Of a stretch of DNA of 64,000 nt, positions 33,135 through 44,360 are shown piece by piece. This DNA is from Liolophura sinensis (lineage: Eukaryota > Mollusca > Polyplacophora > Chitonida > Chitonidae): the NCBI RefSeq assembly GCF_032854445.1, contig NC_088300.1:37848458-37912457 (forward strand), written 5' to 3'. A program made the position numbers and the translations under genes. Below the pieces are notes generated by a model that worked only from the letters and a program-made list of their open reading frames with translations, did no database searches and was not told where the DNA came from. Numbering within the stretch: the first letter of the stretch is position 1; every line of letters starts with the position of its first letter.

Positions 33135-33353
33135 CTACTCTATGTCGTCATCTCCCCAAAGCAAACATCCTTCCTCATAAGTTAATTCGTCTCGCTTCTG
33201 GTAGTAAGGTATCAGTTCTTCTGGTATTTGGTTCTTCGTAGGCCAACTACAAACACAAAATCGTTTCACTCTAGCAAGAATGTTGCTTCTGGCTGTAGCA
33301 TGGCTAACTTGAATGGCATTGACCGGCAAACTGTTTACATGATTGTAGTTCAA
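33135..33353 (-). pseudogene. Integrase N-terminal region fragment, copy 1
   Basis: The frame contains SWPTKNQIPEELIPYYQKRD and ELTYEEGCLLWG, the linker that precedes the zinc-binding domain of gypsy integrases. A stop follows. The second, identical copy is at 35319-35537. Confidence 0.75.
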
Positions 33354-33545
33354 AAAATTTGCTTCCTTAGTCCAGATATCAGTTTAATCCTTTTTGCTGT
33401 ACTGGGTATGGGCAAGCGGGGTAATACATCTGCAGTGGCGTTTGTTTTGATGACCTGTGCTTTATCTCGTACTAATATGCTGCCAATTTAATGCCCCAGC
33501 GTTGCATGCGTGAGGCTGCCAAGGATAGGGATACATTTCTTGTCC

Positions 33546-33743
33546 TCAAGAATCATGGTTAACGGCTTGTGCTCCGTTATTAACGTGAATTTGTTCCCAT
33601 ACAAATTGGTGAAATCTCAATATACCAAATACAATTGCTAGAGCCTCTCGCTCTATTAGCGAATAATTTCGCCCAGCTATAGTTAATGCTCTTGATGCCA
33701 AGGCAATTGGCCTTTCCTCGCCATCAATGGTATAAGAACACAC
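33546..33743 (-). pseudogene. RNase H fragment of the gypsy element, copy 1
   Basis: Contains ERPIALASRALTIAGRNYSL and EREALAIVFGILRFHQFVW, diagnostic of the gypsy RNase H domain. The later catalytic part is disrupted. Identical to 35730-35927. Confidence 0.85.
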
Positions 33744-33803
33744 TGCTCCTATTTTTCTGTTGCCAAAGTTAGTGGTTTCCCAGGGTCCAAGTGAACCAAT
33801 ACA

Positions 33804-34472
33804 TCACTTGATATTAGTGATTGATCCAAAAATGAATGGAACGTTCTTATTTAACAGTTTGTTAAGTGGAGCTGTAACAGTGCTTAGATTAGGCAAGAAT
33901 TTCCTGTAACAGTTGATCAGTCCAAGCAGTGATTGCACTTCAGCTTTATTCTGGGGCTGTGGTGCTTCTTCAATGGCTTGCACTTTGTCGGGGGATGATC
34001 TGATTCCAACAGCGTCAAACACAAACCCAAGGAATTTGATGAATGCCGACCTACCCTTTTTAAGTTTAATGTTGAACTCCTCAGAACGTTGTAACACATT
34101 TCTCATGTTTTCACAGTGTTCTATGTCGTTAGTGTCCATGAAATTTGCTACATGTGAGCCTGTTAATCCGTACAAGACTTTATCCATGGCCTGTTGAAAT
34201 AAGGCTGGTGATGCCGAAACACCAAAGGGTAATCTGATATACCTGTAAAATACTTTATGGGTGTTAATGGTGACATATTTCTTAGACTCTTCGTCAAGCA
34301 GAATTTGCTGATCGGCATGCGATATGTCCAACTTGGTGAATTTCTGTCCACCATTCAATGCTGTAAAACGTTCCCCTAGTTTCGCAGTTGGATATTCAGG
34401 AACATCTAGCACAGGGTTCAGTGTGATTTTATAATCAGCGCAAAGACGCAGAGTATTGCCAGGTTTCATCAC
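33804..34472 (-). pseudogene. Reverse transcriptase of the gypsy element, copy 1
   Basis: A 222-codon frame has LRLCADYKITLNPVL, FTKLDISHADQQILL, LPFGVSASPALFQQAMDKVL and SLLGLINCYRKFLPNL, all landmarks of Ty3/gypsy reverse transcriptase. The active-site box that is normally Y-x-D-D reads FMDTND, so one catalytic position is altered. A TAA interrupts the frame just upstream (about 34488). Identical to 35988-36656. Confidence 0.9.
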
Positions 34473-34833
34473 TGGTACAGTTGGAGTAGCTTAGTCAGGA
34501 TAATCCACTTTTTCCAACACACCTGTTCTTTCTAACCTGTCCTGTTCATCGGAGATTTTATCTCTTTCGGCATGCAGTACTGGGCGGGCTTTGTAGAACT
34601 TGGGCTGTGTACTTTCCTTTACCTGAAGGTTTTTACTATTCCCAGCTTTCCATCAAACACATTTTCGAATTCTTTGAGTAAAGAATTCTTATCAGTCATT
34701 GTGTTTACCTGTCTGATATTACTCCAATCCAATCTAAGTTCTCCCGACCAAACAATAATGGACTACTTTTCCTGGCACAACCCACAAGTTAAGTTTATTC
34801 TTCAGTTTCTGATAATCCACGGCAACCAATACT

Positions 34834-35100
34834 TCTCCCTTACTTGCACAGATCACATAATAATCGGATTAAATCCCAGTTGAGAGGTTTATCTCAGCGT
34901 TCCATTTGTACAACGCGGTTTTCAGGGGAAATGGAGTTTTAGCGCATTACTTGCGGGTAACAAATCAAACTGCTCATATAGATATTTACCTAGGAACATA
35001 TACTACAGATTCCCTTTGGTATTCATTGATATTATATATACAGGTGATCTATATACTCTATCTAAATATTTCCAGATCTAACTGTGGGTGACGTTGACGT
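34834..35100 (-). repeat. Putative 5' LTR remnant of the gypsy element, copy 1
   Basis: The part at 34834-34970 is homologous to 32216-32345 at the other end of the element, in the same orientation. This is the relation expected of two LTRs. The exact LTR ends are not visible. Confidence 0.5.
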
Positions 35101-35117
35101 GGGGGACGCAGAATAAA

Positions 35118-35165
35118 CACCTTTTTATTTATCTGATTGGTGTTTTACGCCATATTCAAGAATAT
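35118..35165 (-). mobile_element. SINE 3' end, truncated by the duplication junction
   Basis: Reverse orientation: TTTTTATTTATCTGATTGGT + GTTTTACGCCATATTCAAGAATAT, then an abrupt switch to retroelement sequence at 35166. The same SINE continues past this point only in copy 2 (37302-37435). Confidence 0.85.
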
Positions 35166-35318
35166 GCGTCAACAGCAATCAGAAATATTTGATATAGGAA
35201 AAGCCCAGCATAGTCTGTATGTACCCTTTCAAATGGTCGACTAGGCGAAATCCCTGAATTAGTTCGGGTAGATGGTTTGGTCGGGTTGTCATGAGATGGG
35301 CACACAATTTCTCACCTG

Positions 35319-35537
35319 CTACTCTATGTCGTCATCTCCCCAAAGCAAACATCCTTCCTCATAAGTTAATTCGTCTCGCTTCTGGTAGTAAGGTATCAGT
35401 TCTTCTGGTATTTGGTTCTTCGTAGGCCAACTACAAACACAAAATCGTTTCACTCTAGCAAGAATGTTGCTTCTGGCTGTAGCATGGCTAACTTGAATGG
35501 CATTGACCGGCAAACTGTTTACATGATTGTAGTTCAA
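35319..35537 (-). pseudogene. Integrase N-terminal region fragment, copy 2
   Basis: Identical to 33135-33353, shifted by 2184 bp. Confidence 0.75.
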
Positions 35538-35729
35538 AAAATTTGCTTCCTTAGTCCAGATATCAGTTTAATCCTTTTTGCTGTACTGGGTATGGGCAAG
35601 CGGGGTAATACATCTGCAGTGGCGTTTGTTTTGATGACCTGTGCTTTATCTCGTACTAATATGCTGCCAATTTAATGCCCCAGCGTTGCATGCGTGAGGC
35701 TGCCAAGGATAGGGATACATTTCTTGTCC

Positions 35730-35927
35730 TCAAGAATCATGGTTAACGGCTTGTGCTCCGTTATTAACGTGAATTTGTTCCCATACAAATTGGTGAAATC
35801 TCAATATACCAAATACAATTGCTAGAGCCTCTCGCTCTATTAGCGAATAATTTCGCCCAGCTATAGTTAATGCTCTTGATGCCAAGGCAATTGGCCTTTC
35901 CTCGCCATCAATGGTATAAGAACACAC
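35730..35927 (-). pseudogene. RNase H fragment, copy 2
   Basis: Identical to 33546-33743, shifted by 2184 bp. Confidence 0.85.
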
Positions 35928-35987
35928 TGCTCCTATTTTTCTGTTGCCAAAGTTAGTGGTTTCCCAGGGTCCAAGTGAACCAATACA

Positions 35988-36656
35988 TCACTTGATATTA
36001 GTGATTGATCCAAAAATGAATGGAACGTTCTTATTTAACAGTTTGTTAAGTGGAGCTGTAACAGTGCTTAGATTAGGCAAGAATTTCCTGTAACAGTTGA
36101 TCAGTCCAAGCAGTGATTGCACTTCAGCTTTATTCTGGGGCTGTGGTGCTTCTTCAATGGCTTGCACTTTGTCGGGGGATGATCTGATTCCAACAGCGTC
36201 AAACACAAACCCAAGGAATTTGATGAATGCCGACCTACCCTTTTTAAGTTTAATGTTGAACTCCTCAGAACGTTGTAACACATTTCTCATGTTTTCACAG
36301 TGTTCTATGTCGTTAGTGTCCATGAAATTTGCTACATGTGAGCCTGTTAATCCGTACAAGACTTTATCCATGGCCTGTTGAAATAAGGCTGGTGATGCCG
36401 AAACACCAAAGGGTAATCTGATATACCTGTAAAATACTTTATGGGTGTTAATGGTGACATATTTCTTAGACTCTTCGTCAAGCAGAATTTGCTGATCGGC
36501 ATGCGATATGTCCAACTTGGTGAATTTCTGTCCACCATTCAATGCTGTAAAACGTTCCCCTAGTTTCGCAGTTGGATATTCAGGAACATCTAGCACAGGG
36601 TTCAGTGTGATTTTATAATCAGCGCAAAGACGCAGAGTATTGCCAGGTTTCATCAC
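35988..36656 (-). pseudogene. Reverse transcriptase, copy 2
   Basis: Identical to 33804-34472, including the altered active-site box and the upstream stop. Confidence 0.9.
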
Positions 36657-37017
36657 TGGTACAGTTGGAGTAGCTTAGTCAGGATAATCCACTTTTTCCA
36701 ACACACCTGTTCTTTCTAACCTGTCCTGTTCATCGGAGATTTTATCTCTTTCGGCATGCAGTACTGGGCGGGCTTTGTAGAACTTGGGCTGTGTACTTTC
36801 CTTTACCTGAAGGTTTTTACTATTCCCAGCTTTCCATCAAACACATTTTCGAATTCTTTGAGTAAAGAATTCTTATCAGTCATTGTGTTTACCTGTCTGA
36901 TATTACTCCAATCCAATCTAAGTTCTCCCGACCAAACAATAATGGACTACTTTTCCTGGCACAACCCACAAGTTAAGTTTATTCTTCAGTTTCTGATAAT
37001 CCACGGCAACCAATACT

Positions 37018-37284
37018 TCTCCCTTACTTGCACAGATCACATAATAATCGGATTAAATCCCAGTTGAGAGGTTTATCTCAGCGTTCCATTTGTACAACGC
37101 GGTTTTCAGGGGAAATGGAGTTTTAGCGCATTACTTGCGGGTAACAAATCAAACTGCTCATATAGATATTTACCTAGGAACATATACTACAGATTCCCTT
37201 TGGTATTCATTGATATTATATATACAGGTGATCTATATACTCTATCTAAATATTTCCAGATCTAACTGTGGGTGACGTTGACGT
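37018..37284 (-). repeat. LTR-like remnant, copy 2
   Basis: Second copy of 34834-35100 within the duplicated unit. Confidence 0.5.
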
Positions 37285-37301
37285 GGGGGACGCAGAATAA
37301 A

Positions 37302-37435
37302 CACCTTTTTATTTATCTGATTGGTGTTTTACGCCATATTCAAGAATATTTCACTTATACGATGGCGGCCAGCATTATGGTGGGAAGAAACCGGGCAGAA
37401 CCCGGGAGAAACTCACAACCATCTGCAGATTGCCG
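37302..37435 (-). mobile_element. SINE fragment (3' half)
   Basis: Reverse-orientation SINE from the (TTTA) end through GCCAGCATTATGGTGGGAAG to the CCGCAGGTTG-like region. The tRNA head is missing. Its first 48 bases are duplicated at 35118-35165. Confidence 0.8.
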
Positions 37436-39247
37436 CCAGAAAAAAATATGTACGTATATAAAACCTATAGTTTCAGCGGTATTTGTTTGATCTACTGGTC
37501 AAGTACTATAAAAAAAAAATATCATTGTTTTTGTGTTCATTGAATGTGGAATTGACATGTCGTACCTTCCCTGTCATAAAATGAAACAATGGTCTTATTC
37601 TGACAAAATTCGGTGGAATTCTCCTGAAAGAACAGTCACATCGTTGATGCTATGGAAGGGCTTCATCAGAGAAAAACATACAGCAGAATAAAAATCATAG
37701 TTCTAGTTATCTTCTTGGAAAACCTTTGTTGATATGGAATAAAATATATACAATATCAGTGACATGTGCTCATGGAGGGGATTAGCATCTGCGTGTATCC
37801 AGAGATTGGTTCTGACATGCATATAATTTAATTTTGAGCGCTTAGCCTCATGATGCAAGGATAAAAGTGATTTTATGAACTCTGAAAAAATTAACTGTTC
37901 CCATTCACTCACTCCCACTGCAATATGCAAGTATATGATACTCTTGCACAACTTCTCCCGTACAATGCAAACTTAAGTAACGCATAAAACTCTCGAAACA
38001 TGCGTGAATGAAAAGAGATGTACATGCATCAAGAAAGATTTACTCCCCTATCTAGACGGATAATCTCCGTTTGTTGGTAGCTCTTCGGCATCAGCAGCGC
38101 GATGGTGTGCATCTGACGAAACCTGCTGAAAAACGAAAGCTTTACCAATGTGCAGAACTACATGTAGGCCCCTATAGGCTTTTATAGAGACGAGTACCTG
38201 CAAGAAGATAATTTGAAAGGATACTGGCAGAAGTGCTCTCGTATGTTGGCCCTACCGCTAACTTAGCTCAAAATTTATTTTTAGTAGGCTACCCATACAT
38301 GTCTTTCTAGATTTGGTCTACGAGTATTCGCATATTTTCTCGTCACCTGAAATGTAAAAGAAAAACGTGTTCATGGCCGCTAACGGTTGGTTCTTGAACG
38401 ATATTTGGCTACGCACCCAAACTGCGTTTAACACTGATGTAATGCCCGCCCTTTCTCAGCTATAATATCCCTCTTCACACAGCTTTTTTTTTCTTGCTCC
38501 TGTATCCCCTTTGTATCCTGATGTACCTATGTGATATCTTTTTATCTCTGTTTATGTGTCTGTGTCAGTGTGATATCTTTCATCTGCTCTAATTATGTAT
38601 GGTAATGATGAGACAAACCCGGAATATGATGAATTCGAAGGGCTGAAAGATGTAGTCTTTTTTTTCCTGTTTTTTTGTCGCTCGCCGCACATATCATGCT
38701 TTGCCATTCCTCTTGTGTGTAGCCATGTTGGCTAAAGATTAAAGATGGGTGTCACTGATCGACACCCATATATGGTAATTTATCTACAATTTCTCAACCA
38801 TTCCATTATTCAAACTCGTATCTATTTACATTATAATTCACTATGTATGGAGCATAATTCCTTTCAGACACCCATCTACTTTTAAATGCAAGAAATTAAC
38901 AATGAAACATCGTCAACTTTCGTGGAGAAGGTTTGTGATCCAAACTCATAAAACATGTTTTAGAAGAAAAGGTATTCACTGCGATAGTGGCTCTGTACAG
39001 TGAAATCAAGTCCTGTGCACAAACCCATCAACTATATAAGCTATGTCGGCACCAGTTGAGAATGTTGTACTGTATCGAGATCAGAAATTTGCATATAAGC
39101 TTTGCATATAAAACTCATTGTTGTACAATGCAAGGGAGATAATCATGTTTTTAGTTATTCGGTTTTAGGCGGTAATTTTTGGGCTGTCTGAAAGCAAATG
39201 TATGGAATAAGTACTCCAATTCTGTGTATTTTAGGCTGTTGGGTCTG

Positions 39248-39279
<32 letters not shown>

Positions 39280-40635
39280 CCAGTCTGCCACTTTTGGTGT
39301 ACAGACATGTCTGGTATCAAATGATAGAAATTTTCTAAACTTTTGGCAGGTATGAGTTTTAATGATGAACGTGTGAAATTCTGGGCGAAAGGACACAAGG
39401 AGGGAGGTGGAGAGTGACGTCACCTTTCACGTTGGTAAGCAACCCTCCCAGGAAAGGTCCTGATTTTGATGTTTACCTATGTCAGTATTTTTACGGTTGC
39501 TTTCTCACAGGCAGGGCCAGGAATACACCAAAGCCTGTTGGTTTGGGACTGGGTTACAGCACTAAACGATAACATCGCTTATGGAAAATTCCTAGCGGTC
39601 TGAGGCTGTCATCTATCTGTATCTGAACCCTTGTTATCTCCCCTGATCTGACAGAACTACCTCCATGGCCGCTGTTTCATTGGCTCAGATATTCTCTAGG
39701 CAGTGGCGCTACATTCAAAAGTTAAGAATGCCGTATAGAGCACAATCGCTTAATCGCTTAATCTTGCTAGAAGCAGTATTGCGCAATGACATCACATGTA
39801 CTGTCTAGGGGAGTGCGTCTCGTTTTTGCAGTGAGAAAATCCCTTCTAGGTCTGACGCGAGACAGGGCTTGTGATAGAAATGTAAGCCTACGTGAACACG
39901 AGAGGCAACACAGCCATGACAACGAAATGAGATTGAGGCAACTTTTCCTCCTTCAGGTAGGGCATAATTCTGAATGAGAGATTTTCCCTTGGCAAATTAA
40001 TACAACAGTCTTACCCAAACACACGAACCGTCAAACAATAAGCCCGTTTGGGTTGAAGAGAATTAAATTCTATTCTTCTTACTTTAAGATTTATTGCAGA
40101 CTTATTGTAAAGACGCGGTAGGATAAACTGATAGGACAATGATAGGCTACTGATAGCTGTACGCTGTACGGCCACAGGTCAGTGTGGGATTCCCCACAGC
40201 GTTGGTCCATAAACAGCTGACCTGTTAGCGGAAACGAGGCTGTCATGATTTAAAGAGAGATAAGCCACGAGCCAATCAGAAATCTACCTCGGAAGCAATG
40301 GCGGTGGTGTGTACTTGGCCCTACATGTCAATCGGGTCAAGCGTCTGGATTGCACGAGGACCGTAATGCCATTAGCTATTGAAAGCCAATAGCGCAGTAT
40401 CAACCTTGCTGACAGGAAGATGCCTAGTAGACCTAGTAAACGCTCTTTTTGCTCATACAAGTAAGAAAATGGGCTTAGCTAATGTACCGATAACTTGGAA
40501 AGTTCAGGTTTCAGGCTCTGAATCAATGGGTTTTGCATTTTTCACACTCCGGACGCATCCGGCAATGTTGATAACGTATATAAAGCATATAGATTTTACC
40601 ATATAATTAGTTCCTCTCCCGTTGGCGTCGCACGA
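37436..40635. other. 3.2-kb stretch with no recognised gene
   Basis: Only a T-rich tract (about 39248-39277) and minor low complexity. A frame at 39786-39977 ends at CAG|GTAGGG and could be an exon, but it has no family support and no partner exon. I leave it out. Confidence 0.45.
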
Positions 40636-40945
40636 GGGAAGGTCTGCCAACATCCTGTGGATGGTCGTGCATGGTCGTACGGTTGGCAGCGATTTGTTTT
40701 CAGACATGTGCATAAAACAGCAAGGCCGTTGCCACCATTTCAGATAGCTTCAAACTTGGACCTCCAGCTCATGCTGGCTTCCTCCCGATGCGGTCGTACG
40801 TGTGAAGGTCTTTCAGCAACTTGCGAATGGTCGTGGGCTTTCCTCGGCCTCTATCCGGTTTTCTCCCACTATCTCCCCGTCGCGGAAGTGAAATATTCTT
40901 GAGTATGGCGTAAAACACCAATCAAATCAATCAATCAAACATGGA
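40636..40945 (+). mobile_element. SINE, with a second partial copy in front
   Basis: 40740-40945 reads CCAGCTCATGCTGGCTTCCT through TGAAATATTCTTGAGTATGG + CGTAAAACACCAATCAAATCAATC. A shorter piece, 40636-40675 (GGTCTGCCAACATCCTGTGG, ATGGTCGTGC), matches an internal part of the same SINE, so two insertions or a rearrangement overlap here. Confidence 0.75.
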
Positions 40946-42040
40946 CAGTGGTGTGGAGTAATTCTGTTACTCAAGTGTTTCTCTTTTATTAGTCAATATA
41001 ACTTTGTAGGCTATGTATACAACGTCAGAAGCAGACATTTCTACTCATACTAGTTTACTGAGCTACCGAACGACCGGGAAACGTGGTACCAGCAAGAAGC
41101 GTAAGCGCTGTCGGTAAGAATGAACACAAAAACAAAACTGTACTCGACAATACCTCAACGTAAACATATAGCTTTGTTACTGCTCTACATTCGACATTAC
41201 AAACACTGAGTAGTGTATAGCATGTGTTTAGCCGTTTAAACATTACTTTCATTTTACACAGTTACGAAATCTAGTCAACTGTTGACAACAATATCAGTAA
41301 AGACCTACTGCATGGAGAGTAAAACCAGACCATCGACGACAGTGTGATAGCTGGTCACACCAGTGAAATACGACCTCTTGTCAATTTACTTCAGTCAGGG
41401 TTTGATTCTGAGTGTTCATCTAAATGTATAAATAGTAACGATTTACACGCTACCTAGTACTTAAGGAGAATTAGGTAAAAAAAAAAAAACCCAAAAAACC
41501 CCAAAACAGTGATGTCGGCAATTATTGGACGTTACTGGTCTAGAATTACTCAGAATACTGTATTGTCATCACATAGCTCATTAAAACAGACTCCGTGTTC
41601 GTAATACCAATTAGTCAACGTCAGAACAACAACAACAACAACATTGTATATAAACTGTTCAGTCGCCAGTTGGTTCAATCTGTGTTTACTTACAACATTT
41701 CTTGACAGCCTTGTGTAAAGTACATCAGATGACGTCCATCAAAACACGATCTAAAACTGTGAATTGACTGTTACATGGGTATGACTGTATATCGTTTTAC
41801 TGAGCCATGTTGGATTCTTGGTCACAATAAAAAATCTTAACCCTAAAACTGACGGATCGGAAGGTATATGATTGAGACGACAGCTGGGATTGATGTGGTA
41901 TGACAACTTTATTTTCCAGTCGTTAAACATTGTCTGGACAATATTTGCAGGACGCTGTGATGGATTGCCTTTATATTTTCGGGTAGTGGTTTGACATTGC
42001 TAATTGATGATTGTTTTCCAAATGTAAATCAGTTGTCCAA
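40946..42040. other. Non-coding stretch
   Basis: Contains an A-rich tract near 41480 and (CAA)n at about 41627-41645. Nothing else is supported. Confidence 0.4.
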
Positions 42041-42051
42041 GTTCCCTCTCT

Positions 42052-43240
42052 TTGGCCTGGGTTGAACTCGCACCCCGTGTGCTAGTGACTGAAAGGCAAG
42101 CAGCTTCATAACTCGCACCCCGTGTGCTAGTAACTGAAAGGCAAGGAGCTTGATAACTCTCACCCCGAGTGCTAGTAACTGAAAGACATGCAGCTTTATA
42201 AATCGCACCCTGAGTGCTAGTGACTGAAAGGCAAGCAGCTTGATAATTTGCACCCCGTGTGCTAGTGACTGGAAGGCTAGAAGTTTTATAACTCTCACCC
42301 CATGTGCTAGTGACTGAAAGGCAAGCAGTTTTATAAATCGCACCCTGAGTGGTAGAGACTGAAAGGCTAGCAGTGTTATAACTCTCACCCCGTGTTCTAG
42401 TGATTGGAGGGCAAGCAGCTTGATAACTCGCACCCGGTGTGGTAGTGACTGAAAGGCATGCAGTTTTATAACTCCACCCGGTGTGCTAGTGACTGAAAGG
42501 CGAGGAGTTTTATAACTCTCACCCCGAGTAGTTATTGAAAGGTAAGCAGCTAGATAACACGCACCCCGTAAACTAGTGACTGATAGGCAAGCAGCCTGAT
42601 AAATCGCACCCCGTGTGCTAGTGACTGGAGGACAAGCAGCTTGATACTCGCACCCCGTGTGGTAGTGACTGAAAGGTAAGCAGTTTTATAACTCTCACCC
42701 CGAGTGCTAGTGACTGAAAGGCAAGGAGCTTGATAAATCGCACCCCGTGTGCTAGTGACTGAAAGGTAAGCAGTTTTATAACTCTCACCCCGAGTGCTAG
42801 TGACTGGAAGGCAAGCAGCTTGATAACTCGCACCCCGTGCGGTAGTGACTGAAAGGCAAGCAACTTGATAACTTTCACCCCGAGTGCTAGTGACTGAAAG
42901 ACATGCAGCTTTATAAATCGCACCCCGAGTGCTAGAGACTGAAAGGCAAGCAGCTTGATAACTCGCACCCTGTGTGCTAGTGATTTAAGGCAAGCAGCTC
43001 GATAACTCTCCAACAGTGTGCTAGTAACTGAAAGGCAAGCGGCTTGATAAATCGCACCAAGGGTGCTAGTGATTGAAAGGCAAGGAGCTTGATAACTCGC
43101 ACCCCGTGTGCTAGTGACTGAAAGGCAAGCAGTTTTATAACTTGCACCCCGTGTGCTAGTGATTGAAAGGCAAGCAGCTTGATAACTCGCAACCCGAGTG
43201 CTAGTGACTGAAAGACAAGCGGTTTTATAACTCTCCCACG
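42052..43240. repeat. 45-bp satellite array resembling part of a tRNA-like SINE head
   Basis: About 26 units of CTCGCACCCCGTGTGCTAGT + GACTGAAAGGCAAGCAGCTTGATAA. On the minus strand each unit reads CTTGCCTTTCAGTCACTAGC then ACGGGGTGCGAGTT, the anticodon-arm to T-arm part of a tRNA-like sequence. The first unit extends into GGGTTGAACTCGCACCCC, the complement of a B box (GGGTGCGAGTTCAACCC). The array runs straight into a SINE at 43241. The 45-bp period keeps long frames open on the minus strand (repeats of VIKLLAFQSLA), which I regard as by-products. Confidence 0.9.
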
Positions 43241-43425
43241 AGTGCTCTCGCCAATGCGGTCGCTTTGAGTTCGTGTCCAGCTCATGCTGGCTTCCTCTCC
43301 GTGGGAAGGTCAGCCAGCAACCTGTGGATGGCTCTGCCCGGTTTCCTCCCACCATAATGCTGCCCGTATAAGTGAAATATTCTTGAGTACAGCGTAAAAC
43401 TCCAATCTAATAAGTAAATAAAAAG
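43241..43425 (+). mobile_element. SINE copy at the end of the 45-bp satellite
   Basis: Starts at CTCTCGCCAATGCGGTCGCT (just before the B box), continues through CCAGCTCATGCTGGCTTCCT and ends TATTCTTGAGTACAGCGTAA + AACTCCAATC(T)AATAAGTAAATAAA. The tRNA head is missing, replaced by the satellite. Confidence 0.85.
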
Positions 43426-43599
43426 AAATGTTACTGCTTCCTTTGAGTTATTTAAGCCCGTTTGAAAAGTAGGTGTACGCTAATGAAAACTGGATCCATT
43501 AGCCGATTGACGGGTATGACTTCGCTTCCAACGCTCTAAGATCTATTACCCCTAACCAGAACATCTTATTATAACGTACACATGTTCTCTATATGGAAA

Positions 43600-43955
43600 G
43601 AGTGAGTGAGTGCTTGGGGTTTAAGGTCGTGCTCAACAATTTTTCAGTCATATGACGCCGAAGGAATCCTTAGGGTGCATGTACGTGTAATATGCCTCCT
43701 TGTTGCAGGACGGATTTCCACCGCTCTTTTATCTAGTGTTGCTTCACTGAGACGATTTACCAAAGCCATGTAAGCCGCCCCGCCCGAGCCATTATACTGA
43801 TACGGGTCAACCAGTCGTTACACTATCCCCTTCATGCCGAACGCCAAGCGAGGAAGTTACAACTTTCTCTTTTAAAGCCTTAGGTGTGACTCGATCAAGG
43901 ATTGATTCTGGATCTACCAGTCCCGAAACGGACGCTCTACCAACTCTATATGGAA
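43600..43955 (-). mobile_element. Second SINE family with tRNA-like end
   Basis: About 350 bp. On the minus strand it starts with an A-box-like AGTTGGTAGAGCGTCCGTTT and a B-box-like region around GATCCAGAATCAATCC. The + strand reads TTTTTCAGTCATATGACGCC, CCTCCTTGTTGCAGGACGGA, and GAGCCATTATACTGATACGG. A fragment of the same family is at 55965-56090, which proves it is repeated. Confidence 0.65.
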
Positions 43956-44217
43956 AGACATGTCTATGGTAACAAAAAAGGGTACGTGGGTATGAAAATC
44001 CGGGTGATCAGTGGAAAATTCTGGGAAGATATGACTTATTCTTAATTTGTTTTCTTGATCTTCATCTTAAACCGTATGGAAATTATTTTTGGAATGGAAT
44101 CTTTATTTCATACAGTTTAGAGACGGGGTGTTCCAATTTGATAAACTAACAAGGTTAGAGCTTCAGGAACAATGCAGGAAGATGGTCATGATAACTAGAA
44201 GCCTTCAAACAACAGAC

Positions 44218-44360
44218 ATATTTTATTTATTTACTTATTTGATTGGTGTTTTACACCGTACTCAAGAATGTTTCACTTATACGACGGCGGCCAGCATGAT
44301 GGTGGGCCGAAACCGGACAGAGCCCGGAAGAAACCCACGATCATCCGCAGGTTGCACAAC
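44218..44360 (-). mobile_element. SINE fragment (3' half)
   Basis: Reverse orientation: ATTTATTTACTTATTTGATT, GGTGTTTTACACCGTACTCA, GCCAGCATGATGGTGGGCCG, ending at CCGCAGGTTGCAC. No head. Confidence 0.85.

Larger units (their letters stand above)
32216..35165 (-). mobile_element. Degenerate Ty3/gypsy-type retroelement
   Basis: On the minus strand the pieces appear in pol order: reverse transcriptase (34472-33804), RNase H (33743-33546), integrase N-terminal region (33353-33135), integrase core fragments (about 33130-32700) and C-terminal integrase (32701-32327). This is Ty3/gypsy (K02A2.6-like) order. Homologous LTR-like segments bound it at 32216-32345 and 34835-34970 (both with TTTGTACAACG, GATCACATAA and TAGCGCATTACT). 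Gag and protease are missing and several stops and frameshifts interrupt pol, so it is dead. The right edge is cut by the tandem duplication junction at 35165/35166. Confidence 0.85.
32982..37349. repeat. Perfect 2184-bp tandem duplication
   Basis: Unit 1 is 32982-35165 and unit 2 is 35166-37349. Every open frame recurs at exactly +2184, and the lines compared are identical base for base. The unit runs from inside the integrase core, through RNase H and reverse transcriptase, to the middle of a SINE 3' end. Junction homology is at most one base: TGCGTCAACAG follows CACT at 32981 and AATA at 35165. Confidence 0.95.

Noticed and set aside
39786-39977. Possible + strand exon ending at CAG|GTAGGG
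   Set aside because: A single short frame with no partner exon within several kilobases and no family resemblance.
42029-43355. Minus-strand frames with repeats of VIKLLAFQSLA
   Set aside because: Same effect of a 45-bp satellite; the repeat looks tRNA/SINE-derived and not coding.
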